Shown here: positions 11,142 through 22,608 of the stretch, piece by piece | Layout: each line of letters begins with the position of its first letter | Numbering within the stretch: position 1 is the stretch's first letter | Assembly (NCBI GenBank): GCA_030248215.1 | Contig: JASANG010001385.1 | Span: forward strand, 1-64,000 | Source: Enoplolaimus lenunculus | Lineage: Eukaryota > Nematoda > Enoplea > Enoplida > Thoracostomopsidae | Direction of reading: 5' to 3' | Length of the DNA stretch: 64,000 nt | The notes under the pieces: generated by a model | What the model saw: only the letters and a program-made list of their open reading frames with translations | Database searches by the model: none | What the model was told of the DNA's origin: nothing | Made by a program: the position numbers and the translations under genes

Positions 11142-11505
11142 CGTAGTTAGCTCATACACTGCAAAAAATGGTGAGTCAAATTGACTCTCTCCGAAACAGA
11201 CTTTTCGGGACTACGCAACCTGAGTTAAAATTCGACTCCGCCAGAGTTAAATTCGACTAACTGAGTCGCTCAGTGAATTGTATTTACTCTGGCGGAGTCG
11301 AATTTGACTCCGTTTGTGAAATCCCGCAGAGCCTATTTCGAAAAGAGTCAATTTGACTCACCATTTTTTGTACTGTACGTTGCAATTGAGAGCTAAATTT
11401 TCAAGAGGGGCATACAAGGGTTTTCGATGACTTACAACAAGGTTGAAAAATTTCTATAAAGGCAACATTCTTCAAGTGGGAAACTGAGTTACCTCTGACC
11501 CCCCC
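11142..11505 (+). mobile_element. Family G element split by a family C element
   Basis: GGCCCGTAGTTAGCTCA, then the C insert, then AGAGCTAAATTTTCAAGAGG; right end lost. Confidence 0.65.
11157..11375. mobile_element. Family C element inserted in a family G element
   Basis: CACTGCAAAAAATGGTGAG to CACCATTTTTTGTACTG, flanked by TA. The flanks GCCCGTAGTTAGCTCA and AGAGCTAAATTTTCAAGAGG belong to one family G copy. Confidence 0.75.
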
Positions 11506-12182
11506 CCTCTGGATAAGTGCCTGTGCTTAGTGCTGTCACGAAGAAAAAATCGCATTGGAAACGTTTTACAGCACTTGTAAGTTTATAAAATACCTGAATG
11601 CTTCTTTGATATTCTTTGACCACCTGTGTGGGGTGCTCATAAAGCATTTAATCATTTGAGGCGCTAATCTGAGTTGCGAATTTGCAACTGCAGTCAGTGC
11701 TTGCAGAAACGAACCCAAACCCTCCAATCAAGGGGCACACCTTATGGGGCCCATTTTGGCAACCGAAAAATGTTTTCGCCGACCATGAAGTTATAGCGCT
11801 GTGAAACATTTTACTGTGGTCTCCCCTCGAACCTGTTTATATGAGCCTGACTATCCCAACGCCAGTCCAGTCTCTGTGGCTGTTGACAAAACGCTGGGGG
11901 TAAAATATCAGACTAAGCCAAAAACAAATTCTGTTCTGACCCTAAACCGTAGGCGGAAATAAAAGTCGTGGGTGCCTGTTCATAAATCACTAGACGTCTA
12001 TATATCCAAATGATTATTGCTTGCAAGAATCTTAATTACGGTCTAACTAAAAATTAGCAATTCCTCTTATTCTGAGTACGTTAAACAGGTTTCTGGTTTG
12101 AAATATAGTCTTCAGTAAACTTGTGCAAATCACATAAAACGGTATGACAGAAATATGTGGGTTCAAATATTGAAAGGTGGGT
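11506..12182. other. Unassigned spacer
   Basis: No exon with usable splice sites and no repeat match were seen. Confidence 0.35.
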
Positions 12183-12297
12183 TGAAAAATAACATTACGT
12201 AGCCGAATCACAAGGAGGGTGTTAACAATGATACCCTCTGGTGATGTAAAATAAATATGAACCCCTCCTTATAAATTCGGGTTTACTAGAGTAGGAT
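12183..12297. mobile_element. Family E remnant
   Basis: ACGTAGCCGAATCACAAGG block and the end ATTCGGGTTTACTAGAG. Confidence 0.5.
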
Positions 12298-12376
12298 AGG
12301 AGCAACACTAAGAAAAACAACAAGAGACGCTCTCCATCTTGGACTGTTTCGCGGCGTATCCATATACGTATCTTGT

Positions 12377-12539
12377 AGTACCAAACTCACGGTATATAGA
12401 GCCATTGTAGTGAAAAGTTTGCATGGTTGCGTAGCTCACTGGTTCGAGCAGCGGACCGGTAATCTGTACGGCGTGGGGTCGAGCCACCCCGTATCCGCAA
12501 CAAAAGTTTCGTGAAGGGCTCTATACGGTACTGGTTTAC
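12377..12539. mobile_element. Foldback element with a tRNA-like core
   Basis: Imperfect inverted repeats flank the tRNA-like sequence: ACTCACGGTATATAGAGCC on the left, and on the right GGGCTCTATACGGTACTGG, which is its approximate reverse complement. This resembles the layout of family F elements, but the sequences are unrelated. Only one copy was seen. Confidence 0.4.
12426..12501 (+). tRNA. tRNA-like sequence (Thr GGT-like), probably a pseudo-tRNA or element core
   Basis: A 76-base cloverleaf can be drawn. The acceptor stem is GTTGCG/CGCAAC. The D stem is GCTC/GAGC. The anticodon stem is GCGGA/TCTGT with loop CCGGTAA (anticodon GGT). The T arm is GGGG/CCCC around TCGAGCCA. A-box and B-box promoter sequences are recognisable. 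T33 is replaced by C and there is an acceptor mismatch at position 7, so a working tRNA is doubtful. It sits exactly inside an inverted repeat (12377-12539). Confidence 0.45.
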
Positions 12540-12786
12540 TTAGAATTACTATTTAAAAATGAAGCTAAGCTCGGCTGTGGACAGACTCAATATTTAGTGC
12601 TTAAATTTCAACGACTCCGTGGCCCCTGAATTCTTTCGACCCCCCCCCCCTCAGATTAAATTTGTGGTAAATGACCAATCGTAAACATTTTCGAACACCG
12701 CATTTACAGCAGGTTCATCTTCCGTATTACCCGATATCCACGGTCATTGTCTCTTCAAACCTCAAGGGCTTTGTATAAAACCCTAT

Positions 12787-12837
12787 TATATATATATAGA
12801 TATATATATGTATATATATAAAACCCTATAATATATG

Positions 12838-12868
<31 letters not shown>

Positions 12869-12870
12869 TA
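12787..12870. repeat. (TA)n microsatellite
   Basis: Two runs of imperfect TATATA separated by AAAACCCTATAATATATG. Confidence 0.85.
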
Positions 12871-13001
12871 TGTGTTTATCAGAAAGCGGAAAAAACTAAA
12901 TTATCAAAGCATGTAATTATAAGCGATGTCTCTACATTGTACCTGGTTTGGCATATAATTCAACATTTTGCTATATAACCACCTCAAACGCGAAAGGCAG
13001 A

Positions 13002-13160
13002 CCCGTAGCCAGCTCACCTTGCTAGGAAGGCCTAAAAAATTTACAGAAGGGACATACAAGGGTTTTCGTTGGCTTGCAAGCAAGGTTGAATTATTTTCTT
13101 GGGGGTCAAAGTTTTTTCAGAGAGATTAAGCCCAGTGGCCCTCCCATAGGTATGGGCCCG
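13002..13160 (+). mobile_element. Family G element
   Basis: ACCCGTAGCCAGCTCACCTT to CATAGGTATGGGCC. Confidence 0.65.
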
Positions 13161-13671
13161 ATACAAATACAACTGCCAGTAGCTAAATGGGGGGTAAGTG
13201 GTCTCAGGCTCTCTGGAATACAATCGTATTAGTGGAAAAGTTTTGGATCCGCTTGTAAAATGTAGTAAAATCTACGCATGTTGATCGGGAACCTTTCTGG
13301 CGCCCGTCAAAATTGGCTAAGCTTCGGGCTTAAATCCCGATCCCAGCATTGTAAAATTTGGAAACCTTCCGTTTTTCGGCAATTTCCAAAAAAATTATTA
13401 GCCATGAATTTTGAACAACTTTACATTCCACTGGGAACAAACGAGTGTTGGGCAAATGGTTTATGAAGGCCCTCCCGTCTTGAAAACGGTCGCGGTTACT
13501 GGGTGCCAGAAATTGCATTATTCAAAATAGACACATCAAAATTATATTGTATGCTTGTTTGGTTTGCCGCAGGTTGCGATGAGGCTGTAATTTTGGCAGG
13601 GTGTTAATGAGTTTAAAACCCACCAATAAAACAATTTCCAACCATTTCTTACTCAATTGGATTCGGCTCAG
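13160..13671. other. Unassigned spacer between two family G copies
   Basis: Open frames of about 60 codons occur on both strands but look random. Confidence 0.35.
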
Positions 13672-13822
13672 GCCCGTAGCCAGCTCACCTTGCACGGGGG
13701 TGGGGCTAAAAAATTGTTCCGGAGGGGCATTCAAGGGTTTTTTGATGAGTAGTAAGGTTGAAAACTTTCTTGTGGGATTTTTCCAGGGGCGACAGAGCCA
13801 CCCTGTCCCCTTAGCTACGGGA
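13672..13822 (+). mobile_element. Family G element
   Basis: GCCCGTAGCCAGCTCACCTT to CCCTTAGCTACGGG. Confidence 0.7.
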
Positions 13823-14133
13823 ATGGCTTCATGGATCTGATATTCATTAGTTAACACCGTTGTTTGCTGACGACGAAATTGCTACAAGAAAGAACTCATG
13901 ATTTTAGGTATGTGCTAAGGACGGCTTACGAAGCAGTTATTGCAGGATTGACCTGGTATGTAACAGATAACGAATTAAACAGGGTACAATTAGATGTCTC
14001 GGCTCCGACTTTGGTAAGCTACATTTAGCTCCAGCATTAGTATTTTTTACCTCTGGTTTTCACCTTCTATTGCGGACCCATGTATACTATCCGGCATCAT
14101 AAATCCCGCCGTCTCTCAGATATAAGAACTGAG

Positions 14134-14293
14134 TCCCAGGTAAAGATCAGGGGCGGAACGTTTTTCTGTGGGACTGGAGTAGAGTAAGCTTAAGCTTCAT
14201 AGACTAAGTTTTTGCTTGGCTGAGACTTTGGCTTAGGCTTAGGCTTAGGAATATGCTTATAACACTGTTCCGCCCCTGTTCTTTACATTGGCC
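14134..14293 (+). mobile_element. Family A element
   Basis: Left end CCCAGGTAAAGATCAGGGG, right end CTGTTCTTTACATTGGCC; short TTAGGC tract in the middle. Confidence 0.7.
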
Positions 14294-14992
14294 AGAACGG
14301 ATATCTTTTGTTTGCAGTGGGGTTTTGCGATTTCGGGATTTTGTGATTTCAATAGCATTCATCGCAAGCAATTATTTGGACTTTTAGGCTTAGGTTTACA
14401 ATTAGGTTTTTATGCGTAGTATTTGGCATCGGCTTGGATATAAAAATTGGCGCTGCCTAAAAGCACAAACGTCATAATTTGTTTGTTTGAAACTTCATGC
14501 TTCATAATGTAAACCACAGTTCTACCTAATACTAGGCACCGGATATACGGTTCCGAATAAAACAACCGGCAAAACCCGACATTTGTATCCGACTCCAGTA
14601 TCCGGCGTAAACCTGCCTGATACCGGATATTTACAGCTGTGTTCCCAATTGAACCGTTTGCACTGCATTTTTTTGTCCATTCCGGAAGTTTAAATTTTTC
14701 ACACGGAAGTAAAATACAATATCCAAGCTAACAGTTAATTTTAAAATTGCAACAATGATACAGCTGCGTGAATCAAGTTACTTCTCAAACAGTGCGCTAA
14801 TTACTTAGATGCTGCGTCCGGCGAATTATCAGATCCTGGTTTCGCGTACTCACTTTCAATTTGGTCAAAAAAACTCGGCAAAAACACCAAACGTCAAACC
14901 CAAGAATGGAACCACAATTGTGTACCATCCAAGTATCGTTTAAACAAACGTTTCCGACCCAGTGTTCGCGTGAGAAAGGCATCTTCATCCTA

Positions 14993-15248
14993 CACGGCAA
15001 AATTCCATTGAGTTGATTTTAACTCACAATGAGTTGAATTGCTCAGTCTGAGTTAGGACTATCAGAAGTCAGAATTTTGTGTTGATTCAATTCATTCTGA
15101 GCTAATTAAGCAACTCACCCGGAGTCTCAACTAAACTCACAGTGAGGATCAAGTCAACTGAGAGTAAGTTAAAGTTTGCTGTTATAAACTCAGAAATAAC
15201 TAACTATCCATCTGAGTTGATTAATTAAATTCATTGGAATTTACAGTG
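14993..15248. mobile_element. Family D TIR element
   Basis: Opens CACGGCAAAATTCCATTGAG and closes TTCATTGGAATTTACAGTG between TA dinucleotides. The interior repeats AACTCAGAATGAGTTGA-like units in both orientations. Confidence 0.75.
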
Positions 15249-15428
15249 TAGCCGTTTTTGGCAAAATTAGCCCACAATAGTTTTAGGGAGTCCCGAGTTT
15301 CTGCTGAGACTATTAAAAAGTAGGTATAGATTTTAGACAATTTTTGTTTAGGCTTAGGTTTAATGTTTTTTGCCAATGCTAAATATGCTAAATTTACTGT
15401 TACTATCCTAAGGAATTTGCTTAATCTA

Positions 15429-15478
15429 CTGTAGTGACCCGAATAAGAGGGGGTCCCCATTTTAAGTCGCAATCTCGG
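15429..15478. mobile_element. Family E fragment, one end
   Basis: CTGTAGTGACCCGAATAAG plus about 30 more bases of the family. Confidence 0.6.
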
Positions 15479-15712
15479 TGGTGTATAAAACTTTCTGGGT
15501 AAAGACATCTGAAGGTATCTGTTGGTAAAGGTGCGGTGTCATTGTCGGCACACCTGGTTAGTGGAGTCCATGATGGTTCTTCAGCGGTCCTTACAAGGAG
15601 TGAAATTATCTTTGTGTAATGGTTTACGTATTTCTAAAGTACCAAGTACTTATGCAACGAGAGGGACAGAGGACATATCCCCTCGTAAATAAAGCAAACA
15701 AAATGCACTTTT

Positions 15713-15925
15713 ATATTCTCAAATGTGTATAGCAACTATCATCAGTTAGTAATACGTTTTCAAGCTCACTAACTATCGCAGTTGTTGAACTCAAAATTGG
15801 TACAGAAGTGGAGTAAGTCATATGCGAAACATGCGCTGAATTTTAAGACTCAGTGTTTACTGGTTCAAAAGTTTTACAGAAATTATTTACAACTGGTGAT
15901 AGGTGCTACACATATTTGAGAATAC
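15713..15925. mobile_element. Family I TIR element, complete
   Basis: ATTCTCAAATGTGTATAGC to GCTACACATATTTGAGAAT. Confidence 0.7.
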
Positions 15926-16032
15926 AGGCTCAGTCTTTAAAATAACCTTCATGGATCCTAGATATTAAAAATTTACTTTTACATATTAGGGTTTATATCT
16001 TCTCGAAATGAAATCCTGGCAGCCCCCCTGTA

Positions 16033-16878
16033 CTATAGTGACCAGAATGATAGGGGGTAATGAAGGGAGTCCCCATATTGAGTCCCAATCAATTCGAGTC
16101 TGTATCCCTAACATGATTCCGTACGCGGATAGTCTATAAACCCATACTGTAGCGACCCGAATAAGAGGGGTGGTTCCCATTTTGGGTCCCAATCAATAGG
16201 AGTCCGTATCCCTAAGAGTCCGTAAGCGGATAGTGTTCCTAAACCTTAATTAGAGTCCATAAATTTCAATTATCCCTAATTGTAGCGCATAAGTGACTCC
16301 AGGAGCAAATAATTTGACTTCGAAACTTTAAATCGAACTTAAGTTTTGAAAGTACATTCCTAAGTATAATCTTGCATTATCGCTCAATCTTTTGATGCAA
16401 GGCAAAAACCGCTTAATTCAACGGATAGTTGCAATACCGGATATATATCAGTAACGAAGGGTGGCGGAGGGCGGGTTCAAAATAAATAACAGTCCATACT
16501 TGAATAACAGGGGGGCTCTATAGAGGCCAAATAAATATCGGTCCCCCTCTTATTCGGGTCACTACAGTGATTAGAGTGCATAAAGATCAATTGTCCCTAG
16601 TTCATAAATAACTCCGGCCCAAATAAAGTTGCGTTCGAAACTTTGAAACATACTTAAGTTTTGAAACAACATACCTAAATATAACCTTTGCATCATCGCT
16701 CAAGCTTTAGATACAACACAAATCAACATTAAGTTAATCGGATATTGACAACACCGCAATACATCAATAACGAAGGGCAGATTAAAATTAAATAACAGTC
16801 CGTAACCAAATAACAGTGGAGTAACGTCTAGAGAGGCCAAATATATATCAATCTCCCCTCTTATTCGAGTCACTAGAG
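16033..16878. mobile_element. Family E element holding a second family E element
   Basis: The outer ends are CTATAGTGACCAGAATGA and TATTCGAGTCACTAGAG, each next to TA. The family order breaks at the AACCC(TA)ATTAGAG point and resumes after the inner copy. Confidence 0.75.
16147..16567. mobile_element. Inner family E element (nested)
   Basis: CTGTAGCGACCCGAATAAG to TATTCGGGTCACTACAG inside the older copy. Confidence 0.8.
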
Positions 16879-17556
16879 TATGTTGCGAGAATATGAGAAA
16901 CATTTTTTGATTGAATAACACAAGATATTAAAGCATGGCGTGTAATCACGTCTTCTACTAATAAAACGACCGTCATTGGCGTGTAAAAATCAACCAAATA
17001 AGACTCTCACTCTTCAGTAGACGCACGAACCCGCCTGTTTGGTCAAACAATACCTTTATATACATGTATATAAAGTCCTATATATACACTATACAATAAT
17101 GCTGTTTATATATTTGACCGAAACTACGCAGGAAAGTCTACAGAAAATTATGTTCGGGGGGGCAGCGATCAATTTTAGGGCACCCTACAATTGGAACTCC
17201 TGACTGTGTTACTTTTAGACCGAGTCAATTTGGTGGCGCACGAGCTAAATTTGGGGTGTCACGCCCCTCCTATGCGCCCCGTGAGAACGTCCGTGAAACT
17301 ACGGTATGTGATTTAGGAAAAAACAAAAGCAAAGGCTTAGGTTTAGGTTCAGCGAAGTCTTATTGAGAAACCTAAGCTTTCGCCTGTTTGGAAAGGGTAA
17401 AACCCAGGTATATTCGACCTTTCCCTGTTCGAAATTTTGACACTCGACCAGTATAAAAAGAATTCTTGTCAGCAAAATTTCTGTTGCCTTTTCAAAAAGA
17501 CGTTGGTTAATCCTCTCAAGTAGTATTATCATGTAGATAAATGCATGTATAATCTC

Positions 17557-17742
17557 GGTCCATGTAAAGAACAGGGTCGAAACGTTTTTCTGTGCGACTG
17601 GAATAGAGTACGCTTAAGGTTTAATAGACAAATTTTTTGCCTGGCTTAGGCTCAGGCTTAGGCGTAAGCTTAGGAATATGCTATTTCTTACGCTTAGGCT
17701 TAGGAATATGCTTATAATACTGTTCCGCCCCTACATTGGCCA
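17557..17742 (+). mobile_element. Family A element, right end shortened
   Basis: Left end GGTCCATGTAAAGAACAGGG. The right TIR reads CCGCCCCTACATTGGCC, lacking the usual GTTCTTT. Confidence 0.65.
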
Positions 17743-17952
17743 TAATCTCAATCTACAACAATAAGTCCAGTGCAATTATGTTATTTTGAAGATACGCAAG
17801 CAGGCAGCAAAAAACTCCGCCCCACCCAATCTACAACTATAAGTCCAGTGCAATTATGTTATTTTGTAGATACTTTCAGAGTTCCAGGGGGATATTCCAG
17901 TGCACGCCCCTTCTATGTTTAATTTAACCGTTTTATACTATGGTAGAAGGTC

Positions 17953-18358
17953 CAAGACCGTAGCTAGCTCATCTTGCTACACTGTAAATTTCAGTGAGTT
18001 GATTTTTGTCAGAATGAGTTGAATCAGTAAGTCCGAGTAAGGACAATGAAAACGCAGAACGCTGAGTCCATAAAACCCACTCTTAGTTAATTATTCAATT
18101 CACCTGGAATCAACTGAACTCAGAGGTGGGAATCAAATGAACTCAGAGTGAGTTAATGTTTACTATATTAACTCGGAAATTACTAACTCTCAATTGATTA
18201 ATCAACTCATTGAAATTTGCAGTGTAGGGGGCTATTGCATCATTCAGAAGGGATATGCGTTTTTGTTGACTTACAAGCAAGGTTGAAAATTTTCCATGGG
18301 AGGAGCAAAAATTTTCCAGGGAAGCAGAGCCGCCTTGGACGTCCTTGGTTACTGGACC
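17953..18358 (+). mobile_element. Family G element split by a family D element
   Basis: GACCGTAGCTAGCTCATCTTG before the insert and TAGGGGGCTATTGCATCATT after it. Confidence 0.65.
17980..18224. mobile_element. Family D element inserted in a family G element
   Basis: CACTGTAAATTTCAGTGAG to CATTGAAATTTGCAGTG. Removing it and one TA restores the family G order GCTCATCTTGCTAGGGGGCT. Confidence 0.8.
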
Positions 18359-18380
18359 GAGAAGGCTGATACCGAATTTA

Positions 18381-18532
18381 GCCAAAGTTACATTAAGAGG
18401 CGTAACTGCATATTAAGCGCATTCCTAAGCTTAAGCCTAAGCAAAAAATGTAATCTAGAATCTGAACCTACTCTTTTATAGAACCACCAGAATCCTGGAC
18501 GCTCCTTAAAGTAACATGGGCCCAGAATCTAC
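18381..18532 (-). mobile_element. Family B element
   Basis: GCCAAAGTTACATTAAGAGG to CTCCTTAAAGTAACATGGGC; short core. Confidence 0.65.
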
Positions 18533-18550
18533 GCAAATGCTTAGATGGCA

Positions 18551-18783
18551 CACTGTAAATTTCAATGAGTTGATTAATGAATTCAGATAGCGAGTTGGCT
18601 ATTTCTGAATTAATATCAATAAACAATAACTCATTCTGAGCTGAGTTGATTCTCACTCTGAGTTGAGTTGACTTTGGATGAGTTGGTTAATTTACTCATA
18701 ATGAATTGAATCAACTCAAAATAACTCAGATTGAGTGATTCAATTCATTCTGAGTTAAAATCAACTCACTGAAATTTACAGTG
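18551..18783. mobile_element. Family D element
   Basis: CACTGTAAATTTCAATGAG to CACTGAAATTTACAGTG. Confidence 0.75.
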
Positions 18784-19924
18784 CACAAGAATGGGGGAAT
18801 ATTTTATTTTCAAAGGTACAACTTCATATTTCAGTTATAAAACTTGTAAAAGTGCATTTTTCTCGTCTCTCTATAAACTTCGCTGAGGGCCATGTTACTC
18901 TTTCTGCTCTTGCATTCGAAAGCCAACAACCAGGAGTTCCTACCATAGTTGCAAGAGTGATTTGTATATAGGAGGCGAGAAACGTTTCCCTAATAATAAG
19001 AGTCATTCAATTTAGCCGCTTGGGTTTTCATCCGAACGGGATAGCGAAAATATACGAAGGAGGGGCGATGCTTCCTAGCTCCCTCCGCTAGAGTTGCGGC
19101 CCCGTTAATGTGCCTTTGATAATAGGTCTAAGTTTCTACGCTATCTGCTAAACCGTTAGTTCAAAAATCTTTGAAAAGATTGCTTCAATAGAATATATAC
19201 GCACTGTGTATATATATTATTGTATGCTCCTTTTGTGTGCCTGTTTCTTTTAGGCTTCGTCCTATATAACCCACAACACACGGGTATTTCTATTTTAGTG
19301 CCGTATACAAGGCTAAAAGGGCTCAATGTACCCTCCTGAAATTATAAAAATAACGAAAACTGTGATTTTCGCAGAATTTTGAATTAAATATGAAACTATT
19401 TTCTCACTGATTACACGTTTTACTCGAATACATTTTTAGGTTTGACTTTAATTCCCACCCGGTATGTAATTCGGGCTACGCGTTGTGTCTTGTTTGGTTC
19501 GTTTGATACAACTTTCACCAGATGAAATTATACGGTTACCTACCCATCAGGTGGGTACTACTGGTAATTTGCGGTTGTTATAGGGACGAGATATCGAACT
19601 AAACCAGGGGGTGTTTGTATAGGAGTTAGTCATTGGGGGGCGTACCCTGGTAACAGAAATAGATATTCGACCGGTATAAGGTATTTTTGCAAATAATTGT
19701 TATCTTTTTGGGGGGTCTTCGAAGCCAGCCCCCCAGGCCAGTTTCAATTTGTAGAACCGCCAGGGATGGCAGTGATTTTGTACAAAGCTGGCCAGAACTT
19801 GATTTCGACATTGGTCATAAAAATAGGAAGGTCGATTCGCTTCATAGCAGCCTTTGTACGTAGGTACCACATCGTTTACAGTTTACACTTACGCTTGGGC
19901 TTAGGTTTGGGCTTAGGGCAACGC
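18784..19924. other. Unassigned spacer
   Basis: Nothing recognised apart from a short TATATA run near 19200. Confidence 0.35.
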
Positions 19925-20069
19925 GGCCCATATGTATAGAACTGGGCCGGATCGTTTTCCAGCGAGACTGTAAATGGAGTCGTCAGAGTTTAAGCTTTAG
20001 ACTAACTTTTTTGCTTAGGCTTATAAATCTGCATATATTACTCTTCCAGTCCTATTCTATACATGGGCC
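19925..20069 (+). mobile_element. Family A2 element, core mostly lost
   Basis: Ends GGCCCATATGTATAGAACTG and CCTATTCTATACATGGGCC; only a trace of the hexamer core remains. A family H element starts directly to the right. Confidence 0.6.
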
Positions 20070-20070
20070 A

Positions 20071-20390
20071 CAGGGTACAACCGGAGATCTGCCTCCGGCT
20101 CCGGCAGACAATCGGCCTCCGGCTCCGGCTCCGGTAGAATTTTTTCCGGAGGTTCCGGCAATTTCGGTAGTAAAATTTTTGGAGAATTTAGCAAAATTCA
20201 TCTGCTTAGTGTGTTTCGCTTTACTTCTGTCACAATTTACAGAAAAGAATTTTCGAAATTTCCCAGAAAATTAACGTAAGACCAAACAACTTAACAACAT
20301 ATTGCAGATATTGGCTAAAATTAACTAATTAACCATCGTTTACTACCTAATTTCGCCTCACCTCCGGCTCCGGCTCCTGCAAGTTTCGTG
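20071..20390. mobile_element. Family H element
   Basis: CAGGGTACAACCGGAGATC, GGCTCC units, then CCGGAGGTTCCGGCAATTTC and an AT-rich middle shared with the copy at 24131. Confidence 0.6.
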
Positions 20391-20454
20391 GCTCTACGAC
20401 GTTGATACTATACGGTCTGCACGACTCCTGTTCGAAGTTTTGCCCAAAGTTAAT

Positions 20455-20526
20455 GACCACGCCTTGAATCGAACCTCGATCGTCTTGCGCTCGAGCCAAG
20501 CTTGCTACCACTACACCACGAGACTA
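20455..20526 (-). tRNA. tRNA-like relic with A and B boxes
   Basis: The minus strand carries TGGTGTAGTGGTAGCA (A box) and GAGGTTCGATTC (B box) about 35 bases apart. An anticodon-like loop is present, possibly CGA. The acceptor ends do not pair, so this is a degenerate tRNA or the head of a SINE. A half copy of family C follows directly. Confidence 0.4.
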
Positions 20527-20644
20527 CGCAAACTGCGTCAATAGTGAGTTGTATTTGGCAGACGGAGTCAAAATTAACTCAATTTGTGTAGTCCTGTCGA
20601 GCATATTTTGGAGAGATTCAATTTGACTCACCATTTTTAACAGT
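20527..20644. mobile_element. Family C element, right half
   Basis: Only the right arm (GTGTAGTCCTG to TTGACTCACCATTTTTAACA) is clear. Confidence 0.55.
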
Positions 20645-20958
20645 GTGCCTCATGATCAGGCACAAAATAAAGTTTTAAATGCACATATTGCTGAAAATGG
20701 ACGCCTATCAACGGTTTTTTGACAAAACTTTGCAACCGATTGTTAAAATGTGGATAATCCAACTTTATTTTGATAAAATAACTTTTGCGTCAACATTTAG
20801 GCTTCGATTCCAACTCCGGCAAAATTTGCTAACCTCCAGCTCCGGTTTCATGTCTGGTTTAAAGCATAAGCAATTTATTTAAATGTTACTAAATAAAACT
20901 GAAATATTTACCAACACGGGAAACACGTTAAGAGTAATACTAAATGTTTGTAATATAT

Positions 20959-21289
20959 TGGTTGGGTTTCCGAAATCTTACTTAAGTATTTACTTAAGTA
21001 ATACTTAAGTAATTACTTAAGTTTACGACTTAAGTAAATACTTAAATTTGAAAAATAAACGCCAAATGCCAGCGATTGTCATAACAAGAAAGTAATAGTT
21101 TTGCTTTATATTAAGAAGCCACCTTGCGTCTACAGTTTCAGTTAAACAAAAGTTTAGTATGCCTGAATGGTATATTTGTAACCTATCAAATTTATTCAGC
21201 GACTAATGTATTTACTAAACTTAACTGCGCTTTTAAAAACCACAAAATCGTTAAGTAATTACTTAGCACGGGTTTCGGAAACCCAGCCA
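20959..21289. mobile_element. Family O TIR element
   Basis: TTGGTTGGGTTTCCGAAATC to GGGTTTCGGAAACCCAGCCA. CTTAAGTAATTACTTAAG repeats sit just inside the left end. No reading frame. Confidence 0.6.
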
Positions 21290-22309
21290 TTTTATACATA
21301 CAAACTTAATTAGCCAAACATTCTGGCAAAAATCTGGTTACATTCAACATATCTCTCGAATTTAGGATATTATCGTACCTAATTGATATAGGCACATTTT
21401 ATACGATGATTAACCAAATCAATCTAGGAATATTTTCATGCACTGAAGCCGGTTAGATCGTTCAGTGTGGCGCTATACCTACTGAACTGTTTGTGAGGGC
21501 GCTTCGCGCTGCCCCACACCGCTGCACTCAAAATAATATTTCTGATATTTAAGAAAAAATTTCTTACATTAAAGAAATATGATTTAAGCAAGGTGCGCTT
21601 GAAAAATATTTCTGTTATAACAGAAAAGTTTTTGAAAAAAGTTTTGAAATAAAGTCTGAAAATAAACGTTTTCGTGTTATTTTTTCAGATTTGCCACAGA
21701 AAATGCTTTTCTGAATAAATTCAGAAATACTTTTTAGCACGTACGCTACTATGCCTTGCTCACAATTTAGCGTACCGCGCGCTGGCGTCCGGCGGTGTGT
21801 GACGGTGAGCGGCGAGTATAGCGCAACCCTTAGCTTCGAAAGGCTACTAGTGACGTGATGGTAGTAAACGTATTGTTAGGCAAACATATTGGAGAAAGGT
21901 AAAAATCTCAGGTTTGGCCCTACCAGATTTAGGGTTATCAAACGACCAAACGTTTTACTTACAAGTTGGCCAAGACACCTAAGACTAAATACTAATATTT
22001 TAATATATATACATACGTCTTTTTATGCAGACGGACTGCAGTATGTATCAAATTGTGCAATTTTTGCACTTTCGTCGAATTAGAAACGCTTATCATGAGT
22101 GTTACACAAACGTGCTTTGAGAAATAGTCATATATTCACGACGTTTGTATTCGAGCACGCAAACGTGAAATATTCGCAAACCGATTGGATCATTATGGAG
22201 TCGAACCTAGAATAAACGCAACACCGTGCTACAATTATAAATTCTCAAATCTGTTCTAAGCCTAGCATATGAGTAGAAAACACCGCACTAGACAAGGGCC
22301 GCAACAAGG
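21290..22309. other. Unassigned spacer
   Basis: Contains a possible family N relative (21528-21750) and a family J fragment; otherwise nothing is seen. Confidence 0.35.
21770..21829. mobile_element. Family J fragment, right end
   Basis: GGCGAGTATAGCGCAACCC with a short CpG-rich stretch. Confidence 0.55.
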
Positions 22310-22440
22310 GGGCCGGGCCCCCTGGATAAATGTTATCCCCGTAGAAAATGTTCAACCTTGCTAGTAAAGTCAATGAAAACCCTTATATGCCCTTCCTGAA
22401 TAATGTTTTGCCCCCTAGCAAGGTGACCTGGCTACGGGAC
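22310..22440 (-). mobile_element. Family G element
   Basis: Minus orientation, closing with GCAAGGTGACCTGGCTACGG. Confidence 0.65.
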
Positions 22441-22499
22441 TGTTTGAAAAAGGTGTAAAAGACTTCTAAGCATAAAAGCCCAAACCAAATCACAACATA

Positions 22500-22608
22500 T
22501 AGTCTTAGGAATATGCTCATTCTTACGCTTAACCTTAGGCTTAGGCTTTGACTTAGACTTTGGAATATGCTTATAATACTGTTCCGCCCCCTGTTCTTTA
22601 CATTGGCC
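22500..22608 (+). mobile_element. Family A element, right part only
   Basis: Contains AGGAATATGCTCATTC, a short TTAGGC tract and the right end CTGTTCTTTACATTGGCC; the left TIR is missing. Confidence 0.6.
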
